This document shows, piece after piece, positions 11,501 through 23,866 of a stretch of 64,000 nucleotides of DNA. Under the pieces are notes generated by a model that worked only from the letters and a program-made list of their open reading frames with translations, was not told the DNA's origin and ran no database searches. The stretch covers positions 27,364,501-27,428,500 of the forward strand of contig NC_056539.1 of assembly GCF_910596095.1 (NCBI RefSeq), read 5' to 3'. A program made the translations under genes and the position numbers. Every line of letters begins with the position of its first letter. Position 1 is the stretch's first letter. The stretch comes from Thunnus maccoyii (Eukaryota > Chordata > Actinopteri > Scombriformes > Scombridae).

Positions 11501-14500
11501 CAAACAAAACAAGACATGTGGAATCAATAACAAAATTAATTGGTTGCAGCAACATTCTGGAGTCTAAATCGATGGTTATTTTACTGTGTTTGTGATCTTG
11601 TACTTCTATCTTTGTGAGGACTCCGGTTGTAGACCTTCTAAGTGAGGACATCATGGGTTTATATGGACGTTTTGGCTGGTTTTCACTTCTTTAAGGGACA
11701 ACTTGAAGAAATTGTTTAAGGGTTAAAGTTTGCGAGGGTAAAGGTTTTGTTTTAGCCCCATGGTCAAACTTATGGGAAGTAAGTTCATCTTATGTGGTAT
11801 ATATTCTCCTTTTCCTTCCTATTCAGTTTTACCTGGTTTGGTCTTATTAAATCTTTCTATATAAAAGGCCATGAGAGTCTTGTTATGGGAAGATGGATTC
11901 ATCGTGTTTTTATGGCTTTGTTTCTACTAGGTTTAATTTTCTCTTGTCTTTTCCCAAAACTAAACTTAAGACCAGAGGGGACCCCGGCTCTGAAATGACC
12001 TGCCTGAGGAGCTCAGACTCACCAATTCACTATCTTCTTTTAAAAGCTAATTTTTGTTGACTGGCCAACCAATAATTTTTTGTCTTTATTTTTCATACAC
12101 ATTGTTTACATTTTAGATATTTATCTAATGTTGGTTTTATGGTTTTCTGTTAAATCTTTTATTTAATTGCTTGTTTTGTGTACAGAACTATGTAACACTG
12201 GTTTTGACAAGTGATATACAAATAAATGATTAATCCTATTATCACTATATATATTGTTAAAAATGTTTTATACATTTTATTGTTATTGTTTATTGTTAAC
12301 AATTGTTTTTATTCATTTTGTATATTATCTTGCAATGTTAAAGTTGTCACATACATGCCATGAAGTGGTTTAAAAGGAAAGACAGGTGAAGACAGAACTG
12401 AAATATAAATAAATAAACAAACAAATTAATAAATAAATAAAAAGCAAATTAATTAAAATAAAGAAATGAAATAATAATAATTAATTACACTAACAGTGAC
12501 ATAAATTGCACAAACCAGATAGTGGATATACACAATTAAAGCATCACGTACTGAATAGCATGATCTGGATATACATATTGAACATTGCAACAAGTGTTTT
12601 CACAAGTATAAAAGTACAATCGTACTGTGCAAAAGTGTAAAAACTGTAAAAGTGTGAAAGAGAGAGAAATGCATACCCATGCTGTCTGGCTCCATAGTAA
12701 CTGTGTGTGAGATGTGAGGGAAAACGCTGATGCTGTCTCGTCTGGTCTGGCGGTAGAGGAAGCGGTTTCCCTCGAAATAGAGGCTGTTGATGTCCGTCTC
12801 TGAACCCAGTCCTGACAAGTGCCATGATACTTTATCCCCCTTACACATGGTCAGGCCTGGGAGGCTCCTATACACAAACCCATTGATGGCTGAGAGAGAA
12901 TGAAAGAAATAAAACACACAGTCATTATCTCACGATGATAAAACAATTGAGAGAAAAGGTTAAAAACGTGTTATGTGAACTACACACAGTGCATCTTGTT
13001 GCTCTCCATAAAGCCCTCGTCCTCCTTGTCAACAGTGGTGGGAGCTGTGGTGTAGGTCTTAATGTTGTCATCCAGATACCAGCTCAAGTTTTCATCAAAC
13101 ACTGTAGCCAGGAGGTGGAACTCTTTCTCGTAATTTTTCTACATGAGGAGAAGAGAGAAGAAGAAGAAAAGTGTCAAATTACGATTTGATTGATATATTT
13201 GTCTTATAATCTGGTCATGGTTCTTCGCTGTGATCTCCAAGTTGGGCGCTTGAGTCTCTTGAATCGGTACACTGTAAGGCAAGTGGTCGCATGATAAATT
13301 GTGAGAAGATTAGAAGGATAGGAAAGTAGAAACACATCTGCACATATTTAGTCCTTCAGGGGTGTCACAAGTCCAAAGGGGGTTGGGAAACCCTACTGTA
13401 GAGTGTGCACCTCACAAGATCCAACAGTACCTGAATGTTTAACTGGCTCCACTGTTTTCTTAACATTTTTTTTTTCATTTTGTCTATTTGGTTACATTAA
13501 TCCTGCTAGATTTATACTAGGATTATTGTTGTTATCAGACTGTTAGATTATGCTTTTTGCACTGGAACCAAATCCACTACCAGTATGAATAAGTCACCTT
13601 TCTTAACTGACCATCATCTCCAAAAGAACATTATCCAGGATAGTTTGACTTTGAATTTCTGCACATAAAGCACACATATGGTGCCATTATGTACTGTAGC
13701 TGCAGTGACCCAGCCATGGCCACTTCTTTTATACAAGTCTTAAGCTTCAATAAAGGTTAAGGCTTTAAATTTTGCATTGAAATTCTCCTGTGGCCTCATT
13801 CATTCATCTCTTTTTATAGGCTTTTAAACATGCATCTGTCACTTTAAGTTTCTCCTGCTTCGAAGCAAAGTTCACAACTTATTATACAGTCAAACACTTC
13901 ACTGTCCCTTCACAGAGCAACTCCATTACATTGTACTCCATCTTTCCTCAAGCAGCAGCACAGATTATGATTAAAACAATACAACAATAACCACAACTGG
14001 AATGTGATCTGCCCAAACACTCATCATATTACAAATGTTTTACATATAAATATTAAAAAGAAATCTGATTAAAGCCTCTTCCATCCTTTAGTTTTTGTCT
14101 TTCTCCTCACCTGTACTCCTTTCTTCAGGGAGCCAGGTCGACAGACGAGGAGGGGTCCGACCAGTCCAGAGCTGGTGTCCTTGACAGCGTCGACTCCAGA
14201 GTAGTAGAGATGGGTCAGACAGTCGGCCTCCCCTTCTACTGGCCCAGCTCCCAGAGGCACTGTCCACTCATAGGTGTGCACCGTCCCAGGTCTGACCAGA
14301 GCAGCTGGAGGAGGGGTCACCACCCCTAAACAGATAAATTTATATATAGAAAGAAAATTATTATGATTATGATAGATAGATTGTAATTCATGCATGCTTA
14401 CCGAGACTGGTGTTGTAATTTTAAATGCAAGGGTGTTTTTTCAAACTTTACAGTACCTCAGCTCACAGATTGAGCTGGAGGTGGTTTGGCTGATAACCGC

Positions 14501-17500
14501 ATGCGTCAGTTTTTGCTAGTAGCTATATGGGGATCCCTTATCTGCCACAGCTCAGACTGCTTTTTTTGCAACAGCAACTTGAATAACATCTTGTTCAGAG
14601 CTAATGTCATCCGAGCTAGCATCGCCATGCAAATTAAAATTCCTTCAGCTTCATCTTAATTTTCAGAGTTACTATGATCAAAACGTTCAAATATCAAAGA
14701 AAGTGCTTTCTCTGTAGTGTATGTGACACCTCAGTGCTGTAGCATCATGTTACTGTGACAGTAAGCTGATATAAAACACTCTTCTTCATCCTTGTGCCTG
14801 CAGTTATACGTAGCAACAATAAGAAAACAATGCCACCATGAAGCCAAACAGGAAAACATAATATTATACAGTAGGGTCCAGAAGATCTGAGACCACTTTC
14901 CCTTATGAAAGTGGTCTCAGACTTTTGGATTCCATTGTATGTTATCAGTAGCAACCTGCATACTGGTAATAAAAAAAAATAACACTATTACATACTTTGG
15001 TTCTCTGGTGACACAACAAACACTTTAGCAAAAAACATTTGAAAAACTGTGATTTTTGACAACAGAAGTTGAAAACAAGTAGTTTGAGGAATGGCAGGGA
15101 GCTGAGGGCTTAACTGTATAAGAGGTATAAATTAGACAGGGTGTAATACTGCCCCAGATGGCCAAAAACCCAAGGTATGCATGTAAAGGTTAAGCTGTAT
15201 TACTCCACTCACTTGGTTGCTTCTTTAGCTCCCGCAGCTTCTTCGCTGTGTAGGACTCTGAGGAGTAGAGGAGGAGTAAAGATGCATGAGGGAGACATGA
15301 AAAAAGACTGAAGATGTAGTCCAATGATAAAAGTATGTGTGAGTATTAACCTTCCAGTTCATTGTGATACACCGTCCCATCCTGTTCTATGCTGTACTGT
15401 ACACCATGTGGTTGTATACTGTAAGGCCGGCTGGCTTTGTTCTTAAACACCACCTTGATAGTGTCTTTCTCTTCAGCTCGCAGCACAGGACCTGGAGACA
15501 GAGATAGAAACACACACACAGTTTACTGGTTTGTCGGAAATTCAAGTCAAAGGCCCTCTAGTTGAAGTTTAGATGGGGGAAATTTGACATATCCCAAACA
15601 TAATTAGTGTCCCGACAGTGCAGATATGTGTCTGATAAAGACAGAGTGTTTCAGACAGATGAGGCTGCAAGATTGGGGACAGTGCAGCACTAATTTTCTC
15701 ACAGCATGGTGGTAATGAGATCCTGCTGATGTACTCTGAAAAACTTTGAATTAGACTCACAGTCTAGTACTTGTCTGGAACTAGTCCATCATGAAATGGG
15801 TGCTTGGCCTTAGCTAATTGGCAAACTGTGAAGAAGGGAGCCAAAAAAGAAATTCAAGAGGTCAATTTACTTGTTGATTAATCAACAATAATCAAATAAT
15901 AATGCTTGGTATTCTCTGGTATCTGTTTTCTGTCATTGTAAACGGATCATCTTTGGGTTTAGAAGAGTTGGTTGAATTTAAAAAAGGAATCTAAAATTCT
16001 TCATCTGGGAAGGAAATCTAACTTACTACCTAATTAGCTACATAACATACATGTTTTAAACTGAGAATAGGCCATTTAGAGTCCCTCAGTTTAAAAACAA
16101 CAGGCTGAAGAACTATTTTATACATCAGTCTATCGTGTTGCTTAACCAAGATCAGTGTGCTGCCAATTGAGATCTAAATCATGAGGACATGAAGCGATGT
16201 ATATGACTGTTTGATTGTTTGATGTGTTATGTGCAGCTATGAAAATGGCTATTTGTGTATCTGTATATTTAATCTGTGTGTCAACATCTTAAATATAACT
16301 GCTTAAAGATGCAAAATGAATTTCAGTGTAAGCTAACAATGAAGTTGTTTTGTATCATATCGTATCGTATCGCATTGTATCGTATTGTGTGGTATCGTAT
16401 CGTATCCTAATGTATCGTATCGTGTTGTATCGCATTATATCGTATTGTATCGTATCGTATTGTATCGTATCGTATTGTATCGTATCGTAATGTATCGTAT
16501 CGTATCGTATCGTATTGTATCGCATTGTATCGTATTGTGTGGTATCGTATTGTATCGTATCGCATCGTATCGTATCGTATCGCATTGTATCGTATTGTGT
16601 GGTATCGTATTGTATCGCATCACATCGTATCGTATCGTATCGTATTGTATCGTATCGTATCGTATCGCATTGTCGTATTGTGTGGTATTGTACCGTATCG
16701 TATCATATTGTAACATATAAGATACCATAGATAAGTTACATTTTTTCAGGTAGTAAGAAGAGGTGAGGTACTAGGTTGTATTAATCATTGTTTAATTTTA
16801 CTTAACCAGAAAAAAAACTGTGGTTCTTTATCTTGAGGTTTAACTTAGCTGTTGTGATCAGCTCTGGCTAATATGACATGTGCCACCAACCCCAACCAAG
16901 CCTGAATTACCCAGAATCCCGAGGTGTTGTTCCTCTGGGCTGCGTAGTAGCTTTGTTGTGAAGGTGTTGTCAGTGTACTCCACATAGCGAGCCTTCTTGT
17001 AGCGGCTTCCGATACGACTCCGGCCTTTGGTTACAAACTTGTCTGCCTCACTGCAAAAACACACACAAACACAATTTAGAAAAGGGTTAGGTCTGTTACA
17101 GAAACCATTGCTGTGCAAATATATAAGTAACTAACCCATCAGTCGGCAGTGTAGGAGCGTAGTCCCAGACTTCTTCTTCTGCAGCAATGAAGTACAGCCT
17201 GAGCTCACCATGTGGACGGGCTTTATGGACCTCGGGGAAACACTTCTTGATCTCAAATATAGCCTGCATTCCAGCTGAACAAAAGTACAAAACAGAAGCT
17301 CTTAGCCTTTGGGATGACATAATGTCTTTGTGAAATTATCTACCTGATTTTAAGAGTGGAGGATGTGAGCTCACCCATCAGATGGTCGTTAACGGTGCAC
17401 GTCAGCAGCCAGTGTCCGGGGTTGTCAGCTACCATTTCAGCCGTAGTGCTGGTGGCGGGGAAAAGACTGATTGTGTCTGTGTGGTGTTTCTGAGTGGTCA

Positions 17501-20500
17501 AGATCTGACCATGGAAATGGACTGAATGAATGTCCACCTGTAAATGGTTAATAAATGACATTTAAGTAGGGTTCAGATTGAGTGCTTTTGGCTCATATCA
17601 GCCTATTAACAAGATGTGACATCATCTAGCAAGCGGATCCATTTAAAATACAATACAAACTTATTTTTGAGCATTCATAACACATGTTCACAAATATGGT
17701 TTAACAAACTACCGCATAGACAAGAATTAATTGTGGAGGGAAAGCAAGTGTCTCTTTGACATTTCAAAGTAAGGCTGTACCTCTTCTATACAGTATATAA
17801 CAAAACTGACTACACCCCTCTGTAATATCACTAAAAGGTTAAATGATTCAAAATCGTATCATCTTACAATGATTGTATTACGTTTAGGGTGAAGTATAGG
17901 GTGTTTGATCTTATTTGTAATTAAAAACAAACAGGTTAGAAAGACTAAATTGAAAATACAGGCCTCAAGTACAACCTCAATGCAACAATAGTGAGTACAC
18001 CTGTGACTTCCAATTAAGACTAATTGCCTGAATAAGGTTATAAAAGAACCCGTGAATACCACAACTTTCTTAGTTTTGGCCTTGGTTGTGTCTCATGCAA
18101 CATGGCTCCACATGGTGAGGAATTTCCTGAACAACTAAGAAACCAGATTGTGAGACTTCATAAAGATGGGAGAGGGAGAGGAGCAGAAGTCAAAACACAG
18201 TTGCAGCTGTGGTTATTAGGTACAAGAGGACACATACTACCAATAACAGAAGGTGCAGTGGCCAGCCTCGAAAAATTTACACAACCTTGTGCTGAAAAAC
18301 AGACGGGCAAGTGCTTCTGATATGGCACAAGGATTAACTGTGGAAATTGGTGTTTCAGTGAATGATCAGACCGCGAAGGACATTACATGAAGTCAACCTC
18401 TACAGATGACATCCAAAAAGAAAACCATCGCTCACAAAACAGAACAAAAATTCAAGATTAAACTTTGCCAAAGAACATGAAAAGAAGCCTGATGAATACT
18501 GGCGGCACATTCTTTGGTCAGATGAACCCAAAATAAATTTGTTTAGATCAGATGGAGTCCAGCATGTTTGGCGTGGACCTGGCCAGGACTACCACAGTGA
18601 CTGCATAGTGCCGACTGTGACGCATGGAGGTGGGAGTGTGTTGATACGAGGCTGCATAAGTGCAAAAGGTGTAGGGGAGATGACATTTATAAATGACACT
18701 AAGAATGCAGGTTTGTATACCCAAATACTGAATGAAAAGATGACTCCCAGTCTCAGGAAGGTTGGCAGGAGAGGAATTTTCCAACATGACACTGATCCCA
18801 AACACAAAAATCACAGAAAAAGAAAAAAGTGACAACTATGACCTGGCTAAGTGTGTCCCCTGACCTGAATCCAATAGAAGCTTTGGAGTATTTTAAAGAG
18901 GAAGGCTGAGCAACAAAACTCCTCCAGCAAAGAGCAGCTAAAAAGAATCATCTGTGAAGAATGACAGAACATCTCTCCACAGATTTGGACAAGACTGGTA
19001 TCATCCCTGCCCAGGAGGATCAAATCTGTCATCAAAAACAAAGGCGGGCATATAAAATATTAAAAAATAAAAGAATGGAGTCTCACTAATGAAGGTGTAC
19101 TGACTTTTGTTGCAGTTCGTTCTTAAATATGGACCTTTCATTATAGTTTAATTAGTGAAACATTCTGTTCTTCAAGTGAATTGGTTTAATTCTTCAGGCG
19201 TTTTGTAAAACAAATAAAATTGTATTAAATGGAAAGGATTTGTAATTAACATTTTAGTGATATTGACCAAGGGTGTACTCAGTTTTTTTATTGAAACTTA
19301 TACCCTGCATTATCCACACTCCCACGACTACCTCAAGTTTTTTTTTACACTATAACATATTGCGTATTACATTTATTTTGCACTTATTGTAAATAAATAC
19401 ATGTACATTATGAATAAATCTGCAGATTATTTTCTGTATTTCAGAAATTAGTGCAAAATGCCCGTCACAATTTCACAAAACCCAGAATGATGTCCTTAGA
19501 TGTCTTGTTTTCATTTCATTTTATTTATTTATCTAAAAGGACAACGAACATTAATCAAAATTTCTGTAAATGTACCAGTGTCAGTTAGCTGGCTAATTTT
19601 CAACTGCTGTCCTTTGGTGAGATGTTTTGTCAGACCAACAGTCCCAAATTCAAAGATATTAGGTTTATGATGATGTAAAATACAGAAAATTCTCCCAAAT
19701 GAGAAGAAATTTTTGGCATTTAAATATTTGGAGATTTAGATTGATTTTTCTGTCAAATGTCTGATCAATTAATCAAGTAACTGTTTCAGCTCAATTCCAA
19801 AATTTTTAATATGATTGGTGAAATAGGCTGCGGCAAACTTTCAGACACCAAATGAGATCTGAAACTAGCTTGCATCCTTAAAACTATTTACTATTGAAAG
19901 AGTGTTTGAACAACACAAATCTTATGTTCATGGTTACCAGATGTTCTCCTACTTATTTATAATGTTTGGATTCATAATACCAGTAAACTCATTTTATGGT
20001 TGTCAAAGCTTTTCAGTCACTTTTAGCTTTTTCCGAACATACTTAAATAGACAAAACACACACAATGTCCACAGTTTAAACAACTAGTTTTGATTAGTTG
20101 TGTTTTAAAACTGTTATGGCCATTGGTTTCAATGAAAAATGTTAGATGTGTTTCTCATTAATAATACATTCATTACCTCGTTGCCTAAGCCGAATAAATG
20201 CCAGTGGATCTTGTTGCCTTGGCACATGCTCAGTCCAGGCAGGTTACCATACAGAAACCCGTTTATACCTGAAATACACAGTCAGGGTTAAAAGTGCTGT
20301 ATGTGTTCATGTATGGGTGGGTTTGTATAAGGACTCTCTCTCCTCACTGTGCATCTTGTTGCTCTCAATGAAATCTTCGTCCTGTTTCAGGTCTCTGGCG
20401 GGACTTGTGATGTACGTCCTGATGTTTTCATCCAGGTACCAGCTCATGTTTTCATCTGACACCATGAACAGCAAAGCGTACACATAGTCCGCCACCCGGT

Positions 20501-20635
20501 CTCCATGTACGTCCAGAGTTCCTACAGAGGAGAGGAGGGATTCAGTCTGTTGTTTTAGGGATATGTGAGACGCACTTAATGTTTGTCATAAAATTCAATT
20601 ATAGATATTAATATGAAATTCACAGTATTAAATGC

Positions 20636-20671
<36 letters not shown>

Positions 20672-23657
20672 GCAGGACATCTTAAGAGGAAAACCGTTTC
20701 TAATTGATATTTTGTTTATTGCCTCTTGTTGATTTTTGTTTATTTGGCTTCTTGTTTATCCAGTTGACATTAATTTGATGAATCACTGTAGGGTCTGTAT
20801 CAAAAAACTTCCTGCTGTCAGGTTTGGTGTTAACATGTTAAAATACATGTAATCTATGTCATCAGAGTTTATGTATTTAAGATGAAATTGAAAACATTTA
20901 CATATCCTGTGTACTTTATTTACATAATGTGTGAATAAACTTATGTGAATATACTGTGAATATGTCTACATATATGTATAAATCACTCAAATAAATTAAA
21001 TATAAATAATAAATATATTTACATGTACAGAAAACTAATATGTTACCAAATACCAGGAATTGAAATATTCACACATATTAGAAATATTATATATTTACAT
21101 AGATCGAGAACTTATTTATAAAGGCAATGAATATATGTAAATATATCAGATAAAAAACATATATTTAAATAGGTCTAATATGTGTGAGAAAATATTAAAA
21201 AGATCTAATATTTCAATTATATTTTCATTTATTTATCTAAGTATAAAATATATTTTCTTCTATTTCAATTGAATACACTGAAATATATATAAATCTAATT
21301 ATTCTTAATATATTTCAACCTATGTAACTTCTGTATGGGTTTGGTTATATTGCTTCTTATTCACCTTGCTGACATTAATTTGTTGAATTTGATTATTGGT
21401 GAAATACTGTATGTTTAAAAGGAACCCAGTACCTCGCTTACAGACGAGGAGGGGTCCTATCAGTCCTGAGTAAATGTCTTTTACGGGGATCACATGGGAG
21501 TGGTAGAATCTGGTCATGCAGTTGCTGTCCTCTAGTGTTGGACCGTGCGACTCTGGGAGGGTCCACTCGTATATCACTGTTGTACTGGGAGCCACGGAGT
21601 CGTCCCTCTTCTGCTCTGGAGGGGTGCCATCTGGGTACAGGGCTCCTGAGGAGGAAGATACAAACACACACAGTCACAGATCTGTTCATCAGCCTCTTCA
21701 GTCTGTCCATGCACAATCATGGACAGGTTCACTCATTTCCTCACCCTCATGGCCCTTGCTGTAGTTGAGTCCATGGGGGTGGATGCTGTACGGTCTGGAT
21801 GCTATGTTCCTCAGTTGGACGACCACTGTGTCTCCCTCTTCAGCTGTGATCAGGGGTCCCAGGTAGCCCAGCCAGTTTGGCTTTGTCATTTCGGTCCTGT
21901 AGGTGGCGTCGGTGTACTGCTTATAAATGGCCTTCTTGTAGGTGCCACCGATTCGCTGGGGGCCTCTCTTCAAGAAGACTGAGGCTTCTCTGCAGAGAGA
22001 TGCAGGCAGACAGAGACAATAAGGTGGGTGAGTGGTCAGGATCCATTAATATGAACTGAACACATATCCACCTGCGAATTGTAGATAAATAACATTTAAG
22101 TTGGGTTCATATTGGTTGCTTTTGGCTGATATCAGCCTCTTGACAAGATGTGATGTAAACTAGAGTGGATCAATTTGGTATCCAAGTGTGTAAAAACTAA
22201 ACTAAAATGCACTAAAAATGTTTTTGGACATCCAATAACACACAAATAACAAAACTGGTTTTGACAAACTACCAATATAGACAAGAATTAATTGTGGAAG
22301 GAGTGTCTTTTTGACATTTGAAAGTAGGGCTGCAACTAACAATTATTTTCATCAATTAATCTGCTGATTATTTTCTTTATTAATGTATTAATCATTTGGC
22401 CTGTAACATGTCAGAAAATAGGACAAAATAAACAGTATCAGTATCAGTAAACCCAGGTTAATGTTTTCAACAGTCCAAAGTTGCAAAATTAAGTGTGCTT
22501 GTGTACTCGTTATTGATTACAGTTAAAAGATTTCAAAACCTGTAACACTGAGGAAAAACACAGTTTCGTAATACAAATGATTTTATAGATATGTAGTTAC
22601 TTATTGGATAGGCCTTGTTCACAGCAGACATTTTGACATATCATGGTAGGAAAAGCACAGGTGTTACTGGTAACATTAATGATGGCTCTGTTTTATTCAA
22701 ATGTCCCAGTAAGCCATGACAGTGTGACAGTGAGTCGACATCCATCAGCCTGAAACCGAAGCAGCTAAATCAAATTCAACCATCATTCATTTTATTTACA
22801 CTTGTGATTTTCCTAATGTGACATGTTGAAATAACTTCGTCTTTTAAGATACCTGACACTGAAGAGCCAATTAGTTAAATCAAGTCGATATCTTTCAACA
22901 TTACAGTCTTTTTAATGCAAAATTCCCTCTTTTTGTTATGATCCTTCCACTGCATCTGAACAAGAAAACACTTTCCGTCAAGACATAAAGAAGGGTTTGT
23001 TTTTTTTACTAAAAAGGCTGTAATTGTGGAAGATATCCATTTTATTTGACTAGCTCAGACTGGTGAAACCTCATATTATCTTCAGATAAACTTTTAAATA
23101 CGGTTTTGCTCAAAACGAGGACTGTGGGTTTAGTCCACCATCACAATACATTGCAAGAAAATTTGGGGGGATCTTCTAATGGTCAGTATGAACAGGAGGA
23201 ATGATTACAGCGAGTAGAACCTCTTTCAATGTCCATTTGGGCTCCTGACTGTTGTTTTAGGACAGACTTGAAAAATTGTGAACTTGTCCTTTAAGTACAA
23301 CTAAAATAATCTTTAAATTCTTATTCAGTATTTGATATTCCACTGTGAGAGGAGACCATCTTTTCTTGGTACCAGTGAGGAGTTTTGTATTTTGGTTGCT
23401 GCATTTTGGACAAGCGACAGGTGTCAAAGGGCTGACTGATGGACTCATAAAGAAAGTTACGATTATCAAGACGATGTAAGATATGTGTGTACTTACTCAT
23501 CCTCCTGCAGTGTGCGGTTCTGTATGACGTTCATCCCACTTGGGGCGTAGTTCCAAGGCACCTCCTCTATCCTGATGAAGTATTCTCTCCTCATCCCGGA
23601 CACACATACTGCTGCACAACACAGCAGCAACAAACGCCTTAACCCCAACCGCTGCAT
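5579..23657 (-). CDS. cp: Ceruloplasmin (multicopper ferroxidase), complete, 23 coding exons
   Basis: Secreted copper protein that oxidises Fe(II) to Fe(III) for transferrin loading. Coding exons in order: 23657-23497, 21989-21745, 21645-21433, 20521-20348, 20268-20177, 17537-17375, 17274-17136, 17050-16911, 15491-15351, 15257-15213, 14325-14111, 13138-12988, 12889-12677, 11030-10826, 10013-9874, 9747-9619, 8506-8400, 8304-8249, 8068-7997, 6857-6766, 6623-6484, 6392-6336, 5710-5579. They total 3222 nt (1073 aa plus stop; human is about 1065 aa). Introns are GT-AG and phases match. A hydrophobic signal peptide covers residues 1-20. Three domain pairs lie at about 20-375, 380-720 and 725-1073. 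The trinuclear cluster is intact: H124/H126, H184/H186, H1002/H1004 and H1045-C1046-H1047. Type-1 sites are complete in domain 2 (H299, C342, H347, M352) and domain 6 (H999, C1046, H1051, M1056). In domain 4 they are lost (N661, S704, N709; M714 kept). The frame has an upstream GTG, but the first ATG (23657) directly precedes the signal peptide. There is no C-terminal membrane segment, which argues against hephaestin. Confidence 0.95.
7383..7972. mobile_element. Inverted-repeat element, family A, copy 2 (cp intron 19)
   Basis: Most complete copy of the family. It begins TTAAAGGATAGGTTCACAAT and ends with the near reverse complement ATTGTGATCCTATCCTTTAA. The arms are about 130 bases each and the interior is non-coding. 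It lies in the cp intron between exons 8068-7997 and 6857-6766. Confidence 0.7.
8507..9618. other. cp intron 16, no further gene
   Basis: AT-rich intron with no open frame of interest and no element recognised with confidence. Confidence 0.5.
10343..10720. repeat. Interspersed repeat, cp intron 14
   Basis: Begins GGAAAGTAACTCAGTACGTT and continues with TTACTCAAGTAC, a pattern familiar from a very abundant fish repeat. The far end (AAATGAGTACTTCTACTTTT) resembles an inverted version of the start, suggesting a small non-autonomous DNA element. Non-coding. Confidence 0.5.
11930..12240 (+). mobile_element. LINE 3' end fragment, cp intron 13
   Basis: The plus strand has a LINE C-terminal remnant around ACCTGCCTGAGGAGCTC (reading LPEEL), followed by a tail with TGTAACACTGGTTTTGACAA and ATACAAATAAATGATT, the usual end of L2-like fish LINEs. 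It is 5' truncated and lies antisense to cp. Confidence 0.55.
13139..14110. other. cp intron 11, nothing recognised
   Basis: No coding frame and no clear repeat; contains only short A/T runs. Confidence 0.5.
14874..14938. repeat. Foldback sequence, cp intron 10
   Basis: GAGACCACTTTC and GAAAGTGGTCTC form a 12-bp perfect stem around CCTTAT. Similarity extends outward to about 30 bases per arm with mismatches (GGTCCAGAAGATC against the complement of ACTTTTGGATTCC). Likely the fused ends of a Tc1-like miniature element. Confidence 0.55.
16351..16715. repeat. (CGTAT)n satellite, cp intron 8
   Basis: About 365 bases of the pentamer CGTAT with variants (CATTGTAT, TGTGTGGTAT). A longer unit of about 60 bases recurs from 16521 to 16581, with partial versions near 16371 and 16666. 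The pure unit lacks stop codons in all six frames, which explains the overlapping open frames here; none is a gene. Confidence 0.95.
17804..19295 (+). mobile_element. Degraded Tc1-like transposon, cp intron 5
   Basis: The terminal inverted repeats share ACTGACTACACCC (left, about 17804) and its counterpart ACTGAGTACACCC (right, complement near 19285); both continue with CAATATCACTAAAA-like sequence. The transposase remnant reads on the plus strand: an N-terminal helix-turn-helix start ([15 protein letters not shown], 18120s), a middle DDE part (QHDTDPKH, about 18780) and the third motif [11 protein letters not shown] near 18857. It has several frameshifts and stops and is antisense to cp. Confidence 0.85.
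19415..19795. repeat. Inverted-repeat element, family B, diverged copy (cp intron 5)
   Basis: Shows the family B order (AATCTGCAGATTATTTTCTG ... GATGTCTTGTTTTC ... GAGATTTAGATTGATT ... AATTAATCAAGTAACTG), interrupted in the middle by unrelated sequence. It is older than the copies near 33.1 and 56.1 kb. Confidence 0.4.
20637..20665. repeat. (TA)n microsatellite, cp intron 3
   Basis: About 28 bases of alternating T and A. The following 650 bases (to 21410) of this intron are very AT-rich with many ATATATTTA-like words and no recognisable element. Confidence 0.8.
21990..23496. other. cp intron 1 with two repeat remnants
   Basis: Holds a truncated family B copy (GGGCTGCAACTAACAATTAT, 22328 to about 22490) and a 5'-truncated family A copy (about 22850-23292, ending in the conserved TTGTGAACTTGTCCTTTAA). 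The remainder is unrecognised. Confidence 0.55.
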
Positions 23658-23859
23658 TTTGACGGTACACTTCTGACACTTCACCTACTGCTGTATAAGT
23701 CCAAAGCAAAATATACAGGAAACAATGATGACAAGGATGAAGATGAGTCTTTATTTCTGTCCAGTACTTCAGCAGAAGATAATGATGAAGACAGACAGAG
23801 CAGACGACCGACAACTGTTAGTTTGTCAGTCTGTCTCAGAGACTTTAGACCCTCTGTGT

Positions 23860-23866
23860 CTTTATA
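23860..23866 (-). promoter_or_regulatory. cp: TATA box of cp
   Basis: The minus strand reads TATAAAG about 205 bases upstream of the cp start codon. Transcription would start near 23830, giving a 5' UTR of about 170 bases with no obvious intron. Inferred from sequence and position only. Confidence 0.55.

Noticed and set aside
16351-16715. Possible CRISPR array
   Set aside because: It is a pure short tandem repeat without spacers, in a vertebrate intron.
16355-16730. Five overlapping open frames on both strands (YRIVSYRIV and YDTIRYDTI repeats)
   Set aside because: Artefact of a stop-free (CGTAT)n pentamer array; no start context, no flanking gene signals.
18102-18835. Functional transposase gene inside cp
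   Set aside because: Similarity to Tc1 transposase is clear, but the frame is broken by several stops and frameshifts; annotated as a relic.
5579-23657. Hephaestin or hephaestin-like 1 as the identity of the multicopper oxidase
   Set aside because: No C-terminal transmembrane helix follows the last copper site (stop after 17 residues), and the neighbours match the human CP locus.
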